Positions 11,444-23,048 are shown, counted from the stretch's first letter. The stretch: 64,000 bases of DNA from Populus alba (GCF_005239225.2 NC_133298.1:5205395-5269394), one strand, 5' to 3'. The notes: generated from the sequence alone by a model not told the origin. Made by a program: numbers and translations.

Positions 11444-13021
11444 TTATAACAATAGCTAAAACTGTCCAGTGTTTCGAGCTGTTTTTTTTTTTTTTTTTAA
11501 TGAATTTTTAGTTTTTAAACTTTTTTTTGTTAATGTTAAATTTTTTTCTATTTAGTTATTAAATTTTTATGATACAGGTTTTAGATTTGATGGGTTAACC
11601 CAGATTTTTCTTATGATTTTTCTTTTAAATTAATTTTTTCGAGTGCAGTCCGCAGTGAAACACTTAGCTGTTTTTTTTTTTCTTTGTTTTTTAAGATTTT
11701 TTTTCCTTTTTTCTTTGTTTTTTTAAGCTGTTTTGTTTTCTTTGTTTTTTTTTTAATGAATATTTTTTTTGTTAATGTTAATTTTTTTTCTATTTAGTTA
11801 TCAAATTTTCATTACATGGGTTCCGGGTTTGACACGTTAACCCAGAATTATTTCTGGTTTTTCTTTTTAATTAATTTTTTTGTTTAATTTAGTTTGTTAA
11901 TGTTAATTTTTTTCTATTTAGTTATTAAATTTTTATGACACGGATTACGAATTTGACGGGTTAACCCAGCTAATTCTAGGTTAACCCGTAATTTTTTTTT
12001 TTCAATTCAGTTATCAAACTTTTATGACACGAATCTCAAATTTGACGGGTTAACCTGGTTTGAAGGGTTAACCCAATTAATTCAGATTTTTTTTTTCTAT
12101 TTCTTCATTAGTTTTTCTCTTCATGTAGGCTTTTCTTTCTTTGTTTTTTTTTTTAAAATTAATATTTTTTTTGTTTAGTATTTCTATTTTTTTTCTTTTT
12201 CTTTTTTTTTTTGCTTTTTAATTATTTTTTTTAAATATAGTTTGTTAATATTAAGTTTTTTTCTATTTAGTTATTAAACTTTCATGACACGAATCTCAGA
12301 TTTGATAGATTATCCTGGTTTGGTGGGCTAACTCGGTTGATTCAGATTTTTTTTTCTTTTTCTTTATTAGTTTTTTTCTTTCAATTTCATCTTTAAATAT
12401 TGTAATTAACTATAACTAAAAAACATCAATTTTTTTTCTTTTAATTTTATGAAACAAATCTGAGGTTTGACGTGTTAAACCAGTTGATTAAGATTTTTTT
12501 ATTTTTCTAAAGTAGTTTTCTTCTTTTAATTTAATCTTTTAATATCGATTTAATTAAGAATTAAACTTTATGATTTATTTTGTTAACTGGTCATTAAATT
12601 ATTATGATCTCATGAAGGGATTTTACTGTACCCCTCGTTGCAAAGCACTATTCATCGGAATAATGCTTTGTTTTATTGTTTTTTTCTTTCCAATTAATCC
12701 TTTTTTTTTAAATTTTATTATGTAATATTAATTTTTTTTTTAATTATCACATTTTTATAACAAAACCTTGCAACCAGACTCATATCAAAAGCTTCGGGTT
12801 TAATGTTGCAACAAAACTCACTTAAACTTAGGTTATGCAAGTTTAATATTATTATTATTATTATAAATATAACTTTTGAATCAAGAGTAACAGACAGACC
12901 CAATACTAAAAACCTAGGTATAACTTTATATCAAAACCTAACACTCCTAAATTTTAAATTTTTTTAAATATTTTTTATATAAAAAAATTGACCCGCAGCA
13001 TAGTGCGGGCCACGTTTCTAG
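11444..13021 (+). mobile_element. Helitron-like element B1 (1.58 kb)
   Basis: Starts TTATAACAATAGCTAAAAC exactly where unit B departs from units A and C ('gccaaa' then 'tttata' in the empty site). Ends at 13018-13021 with CTAG. Eight bases before CTAG is a perfect stem CCCGCA/TGCGGG around GCATAG, the classical Helitron 3' hairpin. The interior is poly-T tracts and 'ctatttagttatcaaa...gggttaaccc' subrepeats, and no protein is encoded. It is joined directly to a second element of the same family. Confidence 0.7.
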
Positions 13022-15373
13022 TTAGAAATATACTAAAATTGCTCAGCCTTTCACTGTAGCAATCCACAGTGAAAGACTGAGTTGTCCTTCTTTTTTTTTT
13101 TTTCCTTTTGTTTTAAGCTATTTTTTTTTCTAAAAAAAAATGTTTTTATTTTTATTTTTATTTTTATGCCTTTCAGTTTTTTTTCTTCTTTCATTGTTTT
13201 TTTTTTTTAAAAATTTTTTTAATTTAGTTTGTTAATGTTAATTTTTTTTATATTTAGTTATCAAACTTTCATGACACTGATCATGAGTTTAACAGGTTAA
13301 CTTGGTTTCACAAGTTAACCTGATTTTTTTTTTTTTTGCTTTTTTTCTTTTTAATTAATTTTTTTCGTTTACTTTAGTTTTTTAATGTTAAATTTCTTTC
13401 TATTTAGTTATCAGAATTTTATGACATATATCCCAGGTTTCACAGGTTAACCCAGTTAATTATGGGTTAACCCGTCCATTTTTTTTGTTAATATTAATTT
13501 TTTTTTTATTTAGTTATAATATTTTCATGACACGGATCCCGGGTTTAACGGGTTCACCTGATTTGACGAGTTAATCCAGATTTTTTTTTTTGCTTTTTTA
13601 TCTTTTTAATTAATTTTTTTTGTTTAGTTTAGTTTGTTAATATTAAATTTCTTTCTATTTAGTTATCAAACTTTCATGACATATATATCAGGTTTTACGG
13701 GTTAACCCAGTTAATTATGGGTTAACTCATCCTTTTTTTTTTTGTTTTTTTTTCTTTTGTTAATACTAATTTTTATTTTATTTTATTATCAGACTTTCAT
13801 AACACGAATCTCGGGTTTAACGAGTTAACCTGATTTGACAAGGTAACCCACATTATTATTATTTTTTGCTTTTTTTTTAATTAATTTTTTTTGTTTAGTT
13901 TGTTAATGTTAAGTTTCTTTCTATTTAGTTATCAAACTTTCATGACACATATCCCAAGTTTGACGGGTTAACCTGGTTTCACAGGTTAACCGAGTTAATT
14001 CTGGGTTAACCTGTCAATTTTTTTCTTCTATTTAGTTATCAAGCTTTCATGACGTGAATCCTATGCTTAATGAGTTAACCTGGTTTGAAGGGTTAAACCA
14101 GTTAATTTAGATTTTTTTTCCTTTTTCTTCATTAGTTTTTTCTTCTTATAGCTTTTTTTTTCATTTTCTTTTTAATTAAATTTTTTTGTTTAATTTAGTT
14201 AATTAATATTAAATTTTTTTTCTATTTAGCTATCGACTGATGCCTTTAGTTTTTTTTTTTTTGTTTTTTTTATGTCTTTGACTCTGGACGGCACAATGCA
14301 GTCCACAATGAAAAGGCTGATGCGTTTTGTATTTTTTTTTTACTTTTTAATTTTTTTTTAAATTTGGTTTCTTTATATTAATTTTTTTTTCTATTTAGTT
14401 ATAAGACTTTCATGACATGGACTCATGTTTAATAGGTTAACCCAGTTAATTCTGATTTTTTTTTTCATTAGTTTTTTTCTCCGCATAGGTTTTTTCTTCT
14501 TTGTTTTTCTCTTTTTAACTAATTTTTTTTTTAAATTTAGTTTGTTGATATTAAAATTCTTTCTATTTAGTTATTAGACTTTCATGATACGGATCTCAGA
14601 TTTGACAGGTTACCCAGTTAATTTAGATTTTTGTTTTGTTTTTCTTCATTAGTTTTTTTTCTTCCTGTATGTTTTTTTTTTAACCCAGTTAGTTTTTTTC
14701 TTTTTTGCTTTGTTGCCTTTTTTATGCCATTGATTGTGGACTCCAAAGTGCAGTCCATAGTGAAAACTAATGCCTTTTGTTTGTTTGTTTTCTTCTTTTT
14801 AATTAATTGTTTTCATTTATTTTAATTTGTTAATGTTAATTTTTTTTTTATTTAGTTATCAAACTTTCATGACACGGATCTCGGGTTTAACAAGTTAGAA
14901 TAGTTAATTATGGGTTAACCCGTTATTTTTTTTTCTATTTAGTTATCAAACTTTCATGACACGAATTCAATGTCTGACGGGTTAACCTGGTTTGAAGGGT
15001 TAACCCAATTAATTTAGATTTTTTTATTTTCTTCATTAGTTATTTTTTTCATGTTGGTTTTTTTTCTATGTTTTTTTCTTTTTACTTAATTTATTTAATT
15101 ATCATATTTTTATGATATGACCTTGTAGCCAAACCCACATCCAAGGCTATTGAGTTTGCTATTGCAATCAAACCCACTTAAACTTGGATCATGTAAGTTT
15201 AATATTATTATTAATATTATAAATATTACTCTTAAGTTAGACGTTGTAGTGAAACCCAAGACTCTTGAGTATAGTTTTACAAAAAGATCTAATATTTTTA
15301 GATCTTAACTTTTTTTATTTTTTTTATATAGAAACAAAATTGACCTGCGGCATCGCGCGGGTCATCTAACTAG
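13022..15373 (+). mobile_element. Helitron-like element B2 (2.35 kb), head-to-tail with B1
   Basis: Begins TTAGAAATATACTAAAATTG, alignable to the start of B1, on the base after B1's terminal CTAG. Ends at 15370-15373 with CTAG. A stem GACCTGCG/CGCGGGTC lies just before it, with one G-T pair. Unit B flank resumes at once with 'tttatagacc', matching the empty site. It carries many 'catgacacggatc...gggttaaccc' subrepeats and no coding sequence. Confidence 0.7.
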
Positions 15374-15379
15374 TTTATA
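15374..15379 (-). promoter_or_regulatory. Displaced TATA box of microprotein copy 2
   Basis: Reads TATAAA on the minus strand and corresponds to the TATA box of copies 1 and 3, but now lies about 4.1 kb from its gene because elements B1 and B2 inserted on its gene-proximal edge. Confidence 0.4.
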
Positions 15380-15953
15380 GACCAAAAGGCAGTGGGATAT
15401 CATGACCTCCAACTCTTTCTCCCTCTCTCTCTCACATACAATATTAATATATTTATAAAACAATTTACATGTTTAAAAGAAAGTCATATTCGAATCGAGT
15501 AGATTGCATTAACAATAAGTAAGTTATCACTTATTCATCAAGTTAACAATCCGAATCTTGCTTATAGCAACTCGTAATTATTAACATATTTATATTTTTA
15601 TATATGATTGTGCGTTTTATCCTATATAAAGTCATGACACATGTTTTCTTAAATTCATTATTATATATATATAAAAAAAATCACATGTTTTTCATTGAAA
15701 TCTCTGTGTGATTTTAGATAGGATTTTTGTCTAAATTTTAAGTCAATCCCTATATTGTATTAAAACAAAATAATGAGTCCTTGTAATATCACATATGTCC
15801 AATTGACCAATATTGCGCATCCTCAATTTAATTGTTTTTTTTTTTCTCAATGCCTTCTTTCTTTTTAATCAAATTTTATCATCTTTTCTTTATTCTATTC
15901 TTAAAAAATAAATGAAAAAAAAAACATGACACTTGTTGTATAAGATCTAACAC

Positions 15954-16463
15954 ATTATTATTGAATCTGATTCTGCAAATGTAATAAACTGGATGCATAA
16001 TTCTCACAACAGACCATGAAGGCATAGAGAACCTTTTTCCACAGTTCAGAAATTAACTAGATTGTTTGGCTCAATTACTTTTTTTCATGTGTACCGTGAG
16101 AGCAATAGTCTGGCAGATTGTATGGCTAAGCAGGGAATGCGCAGATCAAGTGATTTCATTGCTTGGTTTTGATTCATCTCTTAGATTATATCTATAAGAC
16201 TGTTAAATATGCTTCTCTACATAGAACCAGATTCACTAGAAATATGAATTGGAGAGCTTCCCCTGGATTTTGCAGTAATGGTTATCTTAAGTAGATTATA
16301 ATGTTGCTTTCTTAGGCTATATCTAATGTTTTGTCCTCTTCGTATGGACTTTGCTTAGTTTGGTAGTTCTTGCAAAATTGATATGCGGCAGGCTTTGTAA
16401 TTTTTCATGCCGGCAAGCTACGGCGTTTAATGAAATCATATACTTTTCACAAAAAAAAAAAAA
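15954..16463 (+). mobile_element. 5'-truncated LINE fragment with RNase H remnant and poly-A tail
   Basis: One frame from about 15966 to 16170 reads ESDSANVINWMHNSHNRP, a TGA, then RHREPFSTVQKLTRLFGSIT and HVYRESNSLADCMAKQGMR to a final TGA. The RESNxLADxxAKxG motif is the C-terminal RNase H signature of plant non-LTR retrotransposons. About 280 bp of 3' UTR follow, ending in 13 A residues at 16451-16463. The 5' part is missing, as is usual for LINEs, and an in-frame stop shows it is dead. It sits exactly at the junction of units B and C. Confidence 0.75.
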
Positions 16464-16525
16464 TTAATAATTAAACTCAGAACAGGAACAAACGAAGAAG
16501 ACCAGGAGAGATAGGCAGGCATGAA

Positions 16526-16714
16526 TCAGAAATAAACAATGAAAGAACAGGGGTCTTGATCATGAGTGGCAGCCGAAGAAGAAGGCAAACGGGAATTCCT
16601 GAGACGTCGAAAACCATTAATGATGCGTCTTGGTGGCATCAATCTCTCTGTAATTCTTGCCAGAGCCACCGCATATTCTTCCAGTAGCTCCGCCATGATT
16701 GCCACCGTTATCAT
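16526..16714 (-). CDS. Putative microprotein, copy 3 (62 aa)
   Basis: 62 codons, same start and stop as copies 1 and 2. It differs from copy 1 by Ser-to-Ile in the basic middle part, a synonymous Ser change and one fewer codon in the Ser/Pro run. A TATAAAT box lies upstream as in copy 1, with an intact leader. If only one copy has kept its original layout this is the best candidate, since no element has entered the unit. Confidence 0.5.
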   Translation of the reverse strand: MITVAIMAELLEEYAVALARITERLMPPRRIINGFRRLRNSRLPSSSAATHDQDPCSFIVYF

Positions 16715-16921
16715 CTTCAGTTCCTGTCTGTCTCTCTCTATCCTGAATCTGCGAGCACTGCATATACGTGCTAATCAATTCTTGCCAGAGTAGGTAGCTA
16801 TAGGTTTTGCTGTTGTGAAATGTTGCTGTTCTTGTAAGTAAATATGTAGAAATATAAAGCTTCTAAGCCTTGGATAGTCGAGTTGTTGAAGACTTGAAGA
16901 AAGTGGGCAACATGAAGCCAA

Positions 16922-16928
16922 ATTTATA
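16922..16928 (-). promoter_or_regulatory. TATA box of microprotein copy 3
   Basis: TATAAAT on the minus strand, about 208 bp upstream of the ATG, in the same context as at 7521-7527. Confidence 0.45.
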
Positions 16929-17637
16929 AACCAAAAGGCGGTGGGATATCTTCACCTCCCTCTCTCCCTCTCACATACAATATTAATATATTTGTAAAAC
17001 AATTTACATGTTTAAAAGAAGTCATATTCGGATCGAGTAGATTGCATTAACAATAAGTAAGTTATCACTTATTCATCAAGTTAACAATCCGAATCTTGCT
17101 TATAGTAACTCGTAATTATTAACATATTTATATTTTTATATATGATAGTGCGTTTTATCCTATATAAAGTCATGACACATGTTTTCTTAAACTCATTATT
17201 TTTTTTTTAAAAATCACATGTTTTTCATTGCAATCTCTGTGTGATTTTAGATAGGATTTTTGGCTAAATTTTAAGTCAATCCCTATATTGTATTAAAACA
17301 AAATAATTAGTCCTTGTAATATCACATGTCCAATTGACCAATATTGCGCATCCTCAATTTAATTGTTTTTTTTTTCTCAATGCCTTCTTTCTTTTTAATC
17401 AAATTATATCATCTTTTCTTTATTTTATTCTTAAAAAATAAATGAAAAAAAAAAACATGACACTTGTTGTATAAGATCTAACACTTCTTCTTTTTTTAAT
17501 TATTTTAATTAATCAAGTGGTATTTCGGAATTCATTTTCATGTGTTGAAACTAACCTTAGCTTAATTCCTTAAGATTTCCATGCGTGAGCTTGGTTGATT
17601 CTCTACCTTATGACTCACAATTCAAACCACAGGGAAG

Positions 17638-18970
17638 GTAAAGAAATAAAAAAAAAAATCGTCTTTGATGCAAATAAATAATAATTTGTTTGAAACTCGA
17701 TATATGGAAAAGGGTTTAATTTTAACCGGCCCCTATTGTAGCCGTTACTTACCCTAAAGGCCACCGGAGTAGAATGAAGATAAGACGGCGATGGCTACAA
17801 TGGGGAATATAACGTTTTCGAGTACCCTTTTCAGATGACATGACTGAAAACAATGGAGCAACGTGGGTGGACCTGCGATGGCTTCCAAGACTGAGTTTTG
17901 TGTGGCTGCTTTGGCACCTTTCAGGACCCGGTTTGGCAACAACTCTCTAACTCTTGCGAGTCACACCAGGATAGCAAATGCGACGTTATCTAACTAACAA
18001 TATAAAAATCATTTCCAAACTTTATATTAAAAGCAGTACGTACTATGATTATCAACCAACTATTTATATATGTGGTCAAAAAAAGATTATTTTATGTGCA
18101 TTATAAAAAGGAGCTTTTGGTTTTCGTTACTCTTTTTTTTTTAAGCGGCAAAGAGGCCTTAATTTACTCCTTCATCTCCCCCCCGAAAATCTCTCTTTTA
18201 ATTACGGTAGTTTTTCTCATCCTACGTGTGATGATGTATATATTTAATTTGTTTTAATTAGAGATTTAAAAATATTTAATTAATCAATACGAAATTATAA
18301 TTTTACATGAATTTTACTTAAAAATCTATTTAAATCTTTATTAAATTAATAAAAACTATGATTTAAATTTATTTTTTGAAATCATAATCATAAAAGTTTC
18401 CACAATATTAATCACACACGCTTCATTCATTTGAAGTGTGTTAGGCTATAAGTTATATTATAAAAAAAATCAAATGTATGGAATTATTTTTCCTTTTATT
18501 TTTCTTATTTTGTTGGGAAATAGTTACATCAATTTGTTCGGCATCAATAAATATATATATATTGAAGGGCGAAGCAGTCCTACAAAGTCAGGGCGCATGC
18601 AGCAACACGCCACGACTCGAATCACCTAAGATTGGTGCGTGACCTAACATGTAGTAATTTGTTTCCCTCAAAATGGTCAATGAATGATTTATTACAAGTC
18701 TAAATTCAAAGAACACATGAGACAGCCATGAAAACGACCTGCAACTTCTCACCAAACAAAGAGATGGAGAAAAGCAAGACACCACCGTCAATTTCTTGCA
18801 AGAATTACAAAGCCCAAAGGGCCGGGATGCCTGAGCATGGCTAGCAAATTTATTTACAAAAGATGAGACAATAGCCAGCCAGCGAGCTAGCTAGCTGGGT
18901 TGTCAAATATATTTTACACTCCTTATGAGTTCTTTTAGCTACAACCACAATTAATGCATGTTTAATTTCT
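17638..18970. other. Intergenic; one GC-richer island, no gene supported
   Basis: Mostly AT-rich. A less AT-rich island at about 17720-17960 holds a 62-codon minus-strand frame followed by a good donor-like GGTAAGT, but no partner exon is visible, so I do not call a gene. 18640-18970 is probably the 3' UTR and downstream region of the neighbouring HMA gene. Confidence 0.5.
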
Positions 18971-20088
18971 TTAGAAGGAATAGGTTCTCGTGAAGACCTT
19001 TTTCCATACTTTCCAACTTAAGGAACGAGTTAGGGAACGAGCCTTCATTAGAGTCAAAGAAGGAGTAGTACTGGAGTCTCTTGGCGGCGGCGGCGGCGGC
19101 GATGGTGGTGGTTGTGATTCTTCTTCTTCCATTTGAGTGCTGTCTTGGGGATTCCAAAAGCGAGCGTCCTTTCTTTTGCTCTTCATGGTTGCCAATACAT
19201 CATGTTTGTTGCATATTCCCCATACCGTCACCTTTTGCTGATAATAATCTACATTTACGGAGTAAATTCCTGCCATTTCCATAGAAAATAATTAACACAA
19301 AGTTACAGAAGTTTTCTCATAATCATCTTGAAATCGAAAGTGGGTCTAATTTAACTAACCCTTTATCATAAAACTATCTAAATTACTGTATCGGGATATA
19401 AAAAATTAAAACGGTGAAAATATGAACATATACAACCCTATAATTTCCTCCAATAGATTCATGAGAAGGGCACTCTTATTCCACTACGATGAATCTAACA
19501 CTCAGTTGTGGTTCTTGAATTTACATATGAACATATGTTTAAGAGAATTTATTGCAAAGACAATCATTATAAGAAAAAAAGAGAGAGGAAGTGGAAGCCC
19601 ACAGGCAATAATGAGGTTAATTAATACTCTTGTGACCAAGCTAGTTTCTCGATTGAGTGCATATTGGACCAGCTGGAGCACATAATTGGATGCAAATTCC
19701 ATCAGCCCATAGATAATTAGTAGGTCCATTATCCAGTTCCTTCTCAACGTCTCCAAATTAAGCCTACAGCCAAAGCCGAATATCCCATGCATCATTTGTG
19801 ATCTTGTTTCTTTCGGTGAATTATCGTTTTTCATCAATTATGGTGAAATCATTATTGCTAATTAATCAATTAAAATGTAAGTTATAAGGACCATTCCTGA
19901 AAAAAAATAAAATTATGTCATCTTAATTTGCTATAATTAACAAGTCTTGATCAGTTACCTTTGAGATGCGATAAGGTCTTCTTCACCTTCTTCTCGCATC
20001 CATGGGAGTAAAGAGGGACCATCATCTCCACGTGCTGCGCCTCAACATTCTTGCAGCTGGAAGCTAGAACAAGTTGCATGCTTGCCAT
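18971..20088 (-). CDS. HMA-domain protein with degenerate metal site, non-prenylated (142 aa)
   Basis: Two exons, 20088-19959 and 19269-18971, GT-AG in phase, 142 residues. Residues about 18-80 form a heavy-metal-associated (HMA) ferredoxin-like fold of the HIPP/HPP family (VEMMVPLYSHGC, KKVKKTLSHLKGIYSV, then KVTVWG). The usual CxxC metal motif is reduced to S28-H-G-C31. A Pro run (about residues 92-105) follows, and the protein ends TRTYSF, so the CaaX prenylation box that defines HIPPs is absent. The family binds metals or acts as protein adaptors; without CxxC an adaptor role is more likely (inference). The 689-bp intron contains scattered open frames but nothing I recognise. The assignment is firm at family level. 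Confidence 0.85.
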
Positions 20089-21044
20089 TTGGAGAACAAC
20101 CTTATGTACAATTTAATTAACACCCAAGAACTAAATCCAGCTCTACTTGTTTCTTCTGAGCTAGCTAGCTAGACATGGAAGATCAATGGTTTCAAGCTAT
20201 GTATATATATATATATAGGATTTTGGGTAAATCTCTAATTGGCTTACATTCATGGACTCCCTTGGTGGAGAAGAAAAAAAAGGAGCAATTAAAGTGGCCT
20301 CTGATCCTTTTTTACTCTTTCTATTCCTCTTTCTCTCGACATTTTCTTGAACTCAGTTGTTTATTGTTTTGGCACTGTTCATGGCGGCTTGATGATCAGT
20401 TTAGTTGGAATAAAAGGCTTATTACTAAGTTAAAGAGATGCATGGTAGGACAACAGAGGGGGAAATTCTTGACTTGGAAGGCTGTGTGACATGGATAAGG
20501 GTGAGGATGTGTCAGCAATTATGTTTGTTAAACCAAAAGGTGTATTATTGCGTCTCTTTCTCCATGGAAGATGACGCATACGTACATGCATGGAAGTTGA
20601 AACTGTCCCCAAGTTTTGGCTCCCATGTGAGCTGTTTAATTTCCTTGCCACAGAAGCAAGTATTAATTGCCTTTGAGAATAACAAGATCTTGATTGAGAT
20701 CACCAGTATGTTTTTTGTTTCTTAATTTGATCATGCAGCTTGTAATTATGCTTAAAGGAAAAAGCATCATCATTTTATACATGTTGTTTTCGGCGATGCC
20801 ACCATGCACATGCATGCACTCTTTGCTTCTTCTGCTAACTTTAACTCACTGTCTTCTTCCTGTTGAATCTCTGTCGATCGGCGCCATTATCAGAACATGG
20901 ATTGCCTTCCTCTCTAGAACAAGTCAATGTCATCAGCAAATTAGTAACATGCAGAGTCCAGATCTTGTTTTGGCTAATATATACAATTGTACTTGTTCTT
21001 CCTTTATATATGTCATTGCAATTGAAAGCTTTGAATTCGACAAC

Positions 21045-21320
21045 AAATAATACAAATTATATTCTAGAATCTTATTTAATAATTTAAGTTTTTTAAAAGA
21101 GATAGTTCATTGATATGATATCAGAGCCTTGATGATCAAGTAGTCACGAGTTCGAATATCATCATTTCTATTTATTTAATAAAAATTAAGCATAAGGTAA
21201 TGTAGATATATGTAAGTTTCAAGCCTAAAAGATTTTCACTTGAGGAGGTGTGTTAGAAAATAATATAAATCATATATTAAAACCTTATAAGCTTTTTGGT
21301 TAAAATAGTTCTTTAACACA
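21045..21320 (+). mobile_element. TRIM-like miniature LTR element, copy 1
   Basis: Short similar ends (about 21045-21112 and 21251-21320, the second starting TGTTAG and ending ACACA) flank an interior of about 140 bp. Right after the first end is TGATATCAGAGCC, one base off the plant LTR primer-binding site TGGTATCAGAGC (complement of initiator tRNA-Met). Right before the second end is a purine tract TTGAGGAGGTG. There is no coding sequence. The two ends are clearly diverged, so the copy is old. Confidence 0.55.
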
Positions 21321-21794
21321 TACTATCTTCAAAATTCATGGCAGTAAGATGTATTTATGAATGTAGACTAGTGGATATATTTTTCTGTGGAAAATCAATG
21401 GCTTCAGTGACATTGGATATCTTGTATATCACGTTATATATGGATATCATAGAGTGGATATATTGTAATAGAAGAATTACTAGGTGTTTCTGTGTAATAA
21501 ATGGGATACATGTCCACACTCTCCTCTTTAATTGTTACTGCTTACTGGCTCATTAAGAGAGTGTAAAACCTAAAAAATCTAGAAATGGGGAGGAAGAAGC
21601 TAGCTGAGGCTGTAATTTTCCAATTTTATCAAGAACAACATAGAATTTACAACATCATATATATTTCATTTGTGTTTTAAATCATATATAGATACTAGGT
21701 TTAATATTCTTAATTAACAAGTGAAGCTTATATTTGGGTACTTTATTCGATAATTAAGCTCAATCCTAATCATTGATTAAATGGATGTTTGCAA

Positions 21795-22012
21795 GTGTTA
21801 GTTATTATTAAAGGGATGTTTGGAAGTGTGATAATTGTTGTTTTTGAAGTGTTTTTTATTTTAAAATACATCAAAATAATTTTTTTATTTTTAAAATATT
21901 ATTTTTGACATTAACATATTAAAATGATATGAAAATATCAAAAAAATTAATAAAAAAAGAGATAAAAATATTTAATTTTTTTTAAAAAATATATTTTTAA
22001 AATACAAAACAA
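21795..22012. repeat. MITE-like AT-rich dispersed repeat
   Basis: Has the word order 'gtttggaagtgtg', 'ttttaaaatacatcaaaataat', 'attatttttgacatt', 'atattaaaatgat', shared with 57300-57510 and 54740-54930. Non-coding. Confidence 0.5.
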
Positions 22013-22979
22013 AACAAATTTAAATTTAATATTAGAATCCACACACAAATGCATTACTAATTATGCCACATGACATGCTTTTTCTTGACGTGAAGTATGC
22101 CATAACATGCTAATAAAAAAAAAAACAAAAAAAAAAAAGTTGTGGTTAGAGACTTCATACAAGCTATTTTCTTATCCTCTCATGATAGCCTTTAATTATG
22201 TCTAACTTTTTGACCGACAACAGTACAGTACATGCAGCATGCAAGCAGTTTCGACCTCTCATGGTGACCTACCTAGGCTTCGGTTTGTTTATGTGGTTGA
22301 TTGCGTTTTGCTTCAACTATCTTGCATTCAATTTTGTGGTCTCAAATTCCACTAAATCTACATCACAACTGTTCTTACACCTTTTTTTTTTTTTTTTTTT
22401 TCAAACTGTTACGAATCACAATAGATACCAAGCTAGCTGGCACACTGTCAACAAGTTTGTGATCATAAATCAAACAAGCTTTATGTTTTCAAATATTGAA
22501 AATTAATCACAATACCAATGATCTCTAGCAATTTTTTTTTTAATGAATGTAAATATTTGTATCAGTTTATATATATTTTATTAATTTTATAAATTTTAAA
22601 ATTAATAATTATATAAGTTTTTAATCGTCATCATATAAATAACGAGAAGGCTCAAAACTAAAAGCATAAAAAAAAAAATTAATTCCAAACTCTAAACTTT
22701 ATTAATAAATACTCTAATAAATTTATATAAAATCATCATGTGACATCGGCAAGCATCTACTTTTCAAAAAGGAACTGAGGATTTGGGCATGGGCATGAGG
22801 GGCATGCTCTGACGACTTTTGTGTATAGAAACAAAAAGACATGTTATCACCACCGCCATCCTATGCCACGTTAGTTTGTGTCCCGTTGGTGTTTATTATG
22901 ATCCTATCTTATACAAGATGAGTCATCAGATCTCATGTACAGTGCCTGATCATGAGGTCGACCTACCGAGCTAGCATGT

Positions 22980-23048
22980 GAAAACCCTAGCTAGCCCCAC
23001 CACTGGATTTGAAAACCCTAGCTAGCTAGCCCCACCTGATCTGGATTT
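22980..23048. repeat. Imperfect tandem direct repeat
   Basis: Two adjacent copies of 'gaaaaccctagctag...ccccacc..ctggattt', the second with an extra 'ctag' and a few inserted bases. Confidence 0.7.

Larger units (their letters stand above)
10871..15953. repeat. Local duplication unit B (microprotein cluster)
   Basis: Second copy of the duplicated unit, starting 12 bp after the end of unit A. It is split by 3.93 kb of transposon sequence (11444-15373), so its two halves are 10871-11443 and 15374-15953. It ends at 'gatctaacac', where unit A and unit C sequence continues but unit B gives way to a LINE fragment. Net length is about 1.16 kb. Confidence 0.8.
16469..17637. repeat. Local duplication unit C (microprotein cluster)
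   Basis: Third copy, free of inserted elements, so it serves as the empty-site reference. It lacks the first about 110 bp of units A and B, where the LINE tail abuts it at 'aattaaactcag', but keeps the distal end to 'cagggaag'. Confidence 0.8.

Noticed and set aside
11444..15373. Possible CRISPR-like or satellite array of 'gggttaaccc' units
   Set aside because: Spacing and units are irregular, and defined Helitron-type ends explain the block. CRISPR is not expected in plant nuclear DNA.
17754..17942. 62-codon minus-strand frame in a GC-richer island, followed by a strong donor-like GGTAAGT
   Set aside because: No matching acceptor or second exon, no recognisable domain, and the frame ends before the donor. 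Not enough to call a gene.
19502..19837. 111-codon minus-strand frame inside the HMA gene intron
   Set aside because: Hydrophobic, without domain or splice support, and wholly intronic. Possibly a worn transposon piece, but I cannot show it.
22198..22506. 102-codon plus-strand frame with hydrophobic start
   Set aside because: Runs through a poly-T tract (Phe run) and AT-rich DNA. Looks like chance.
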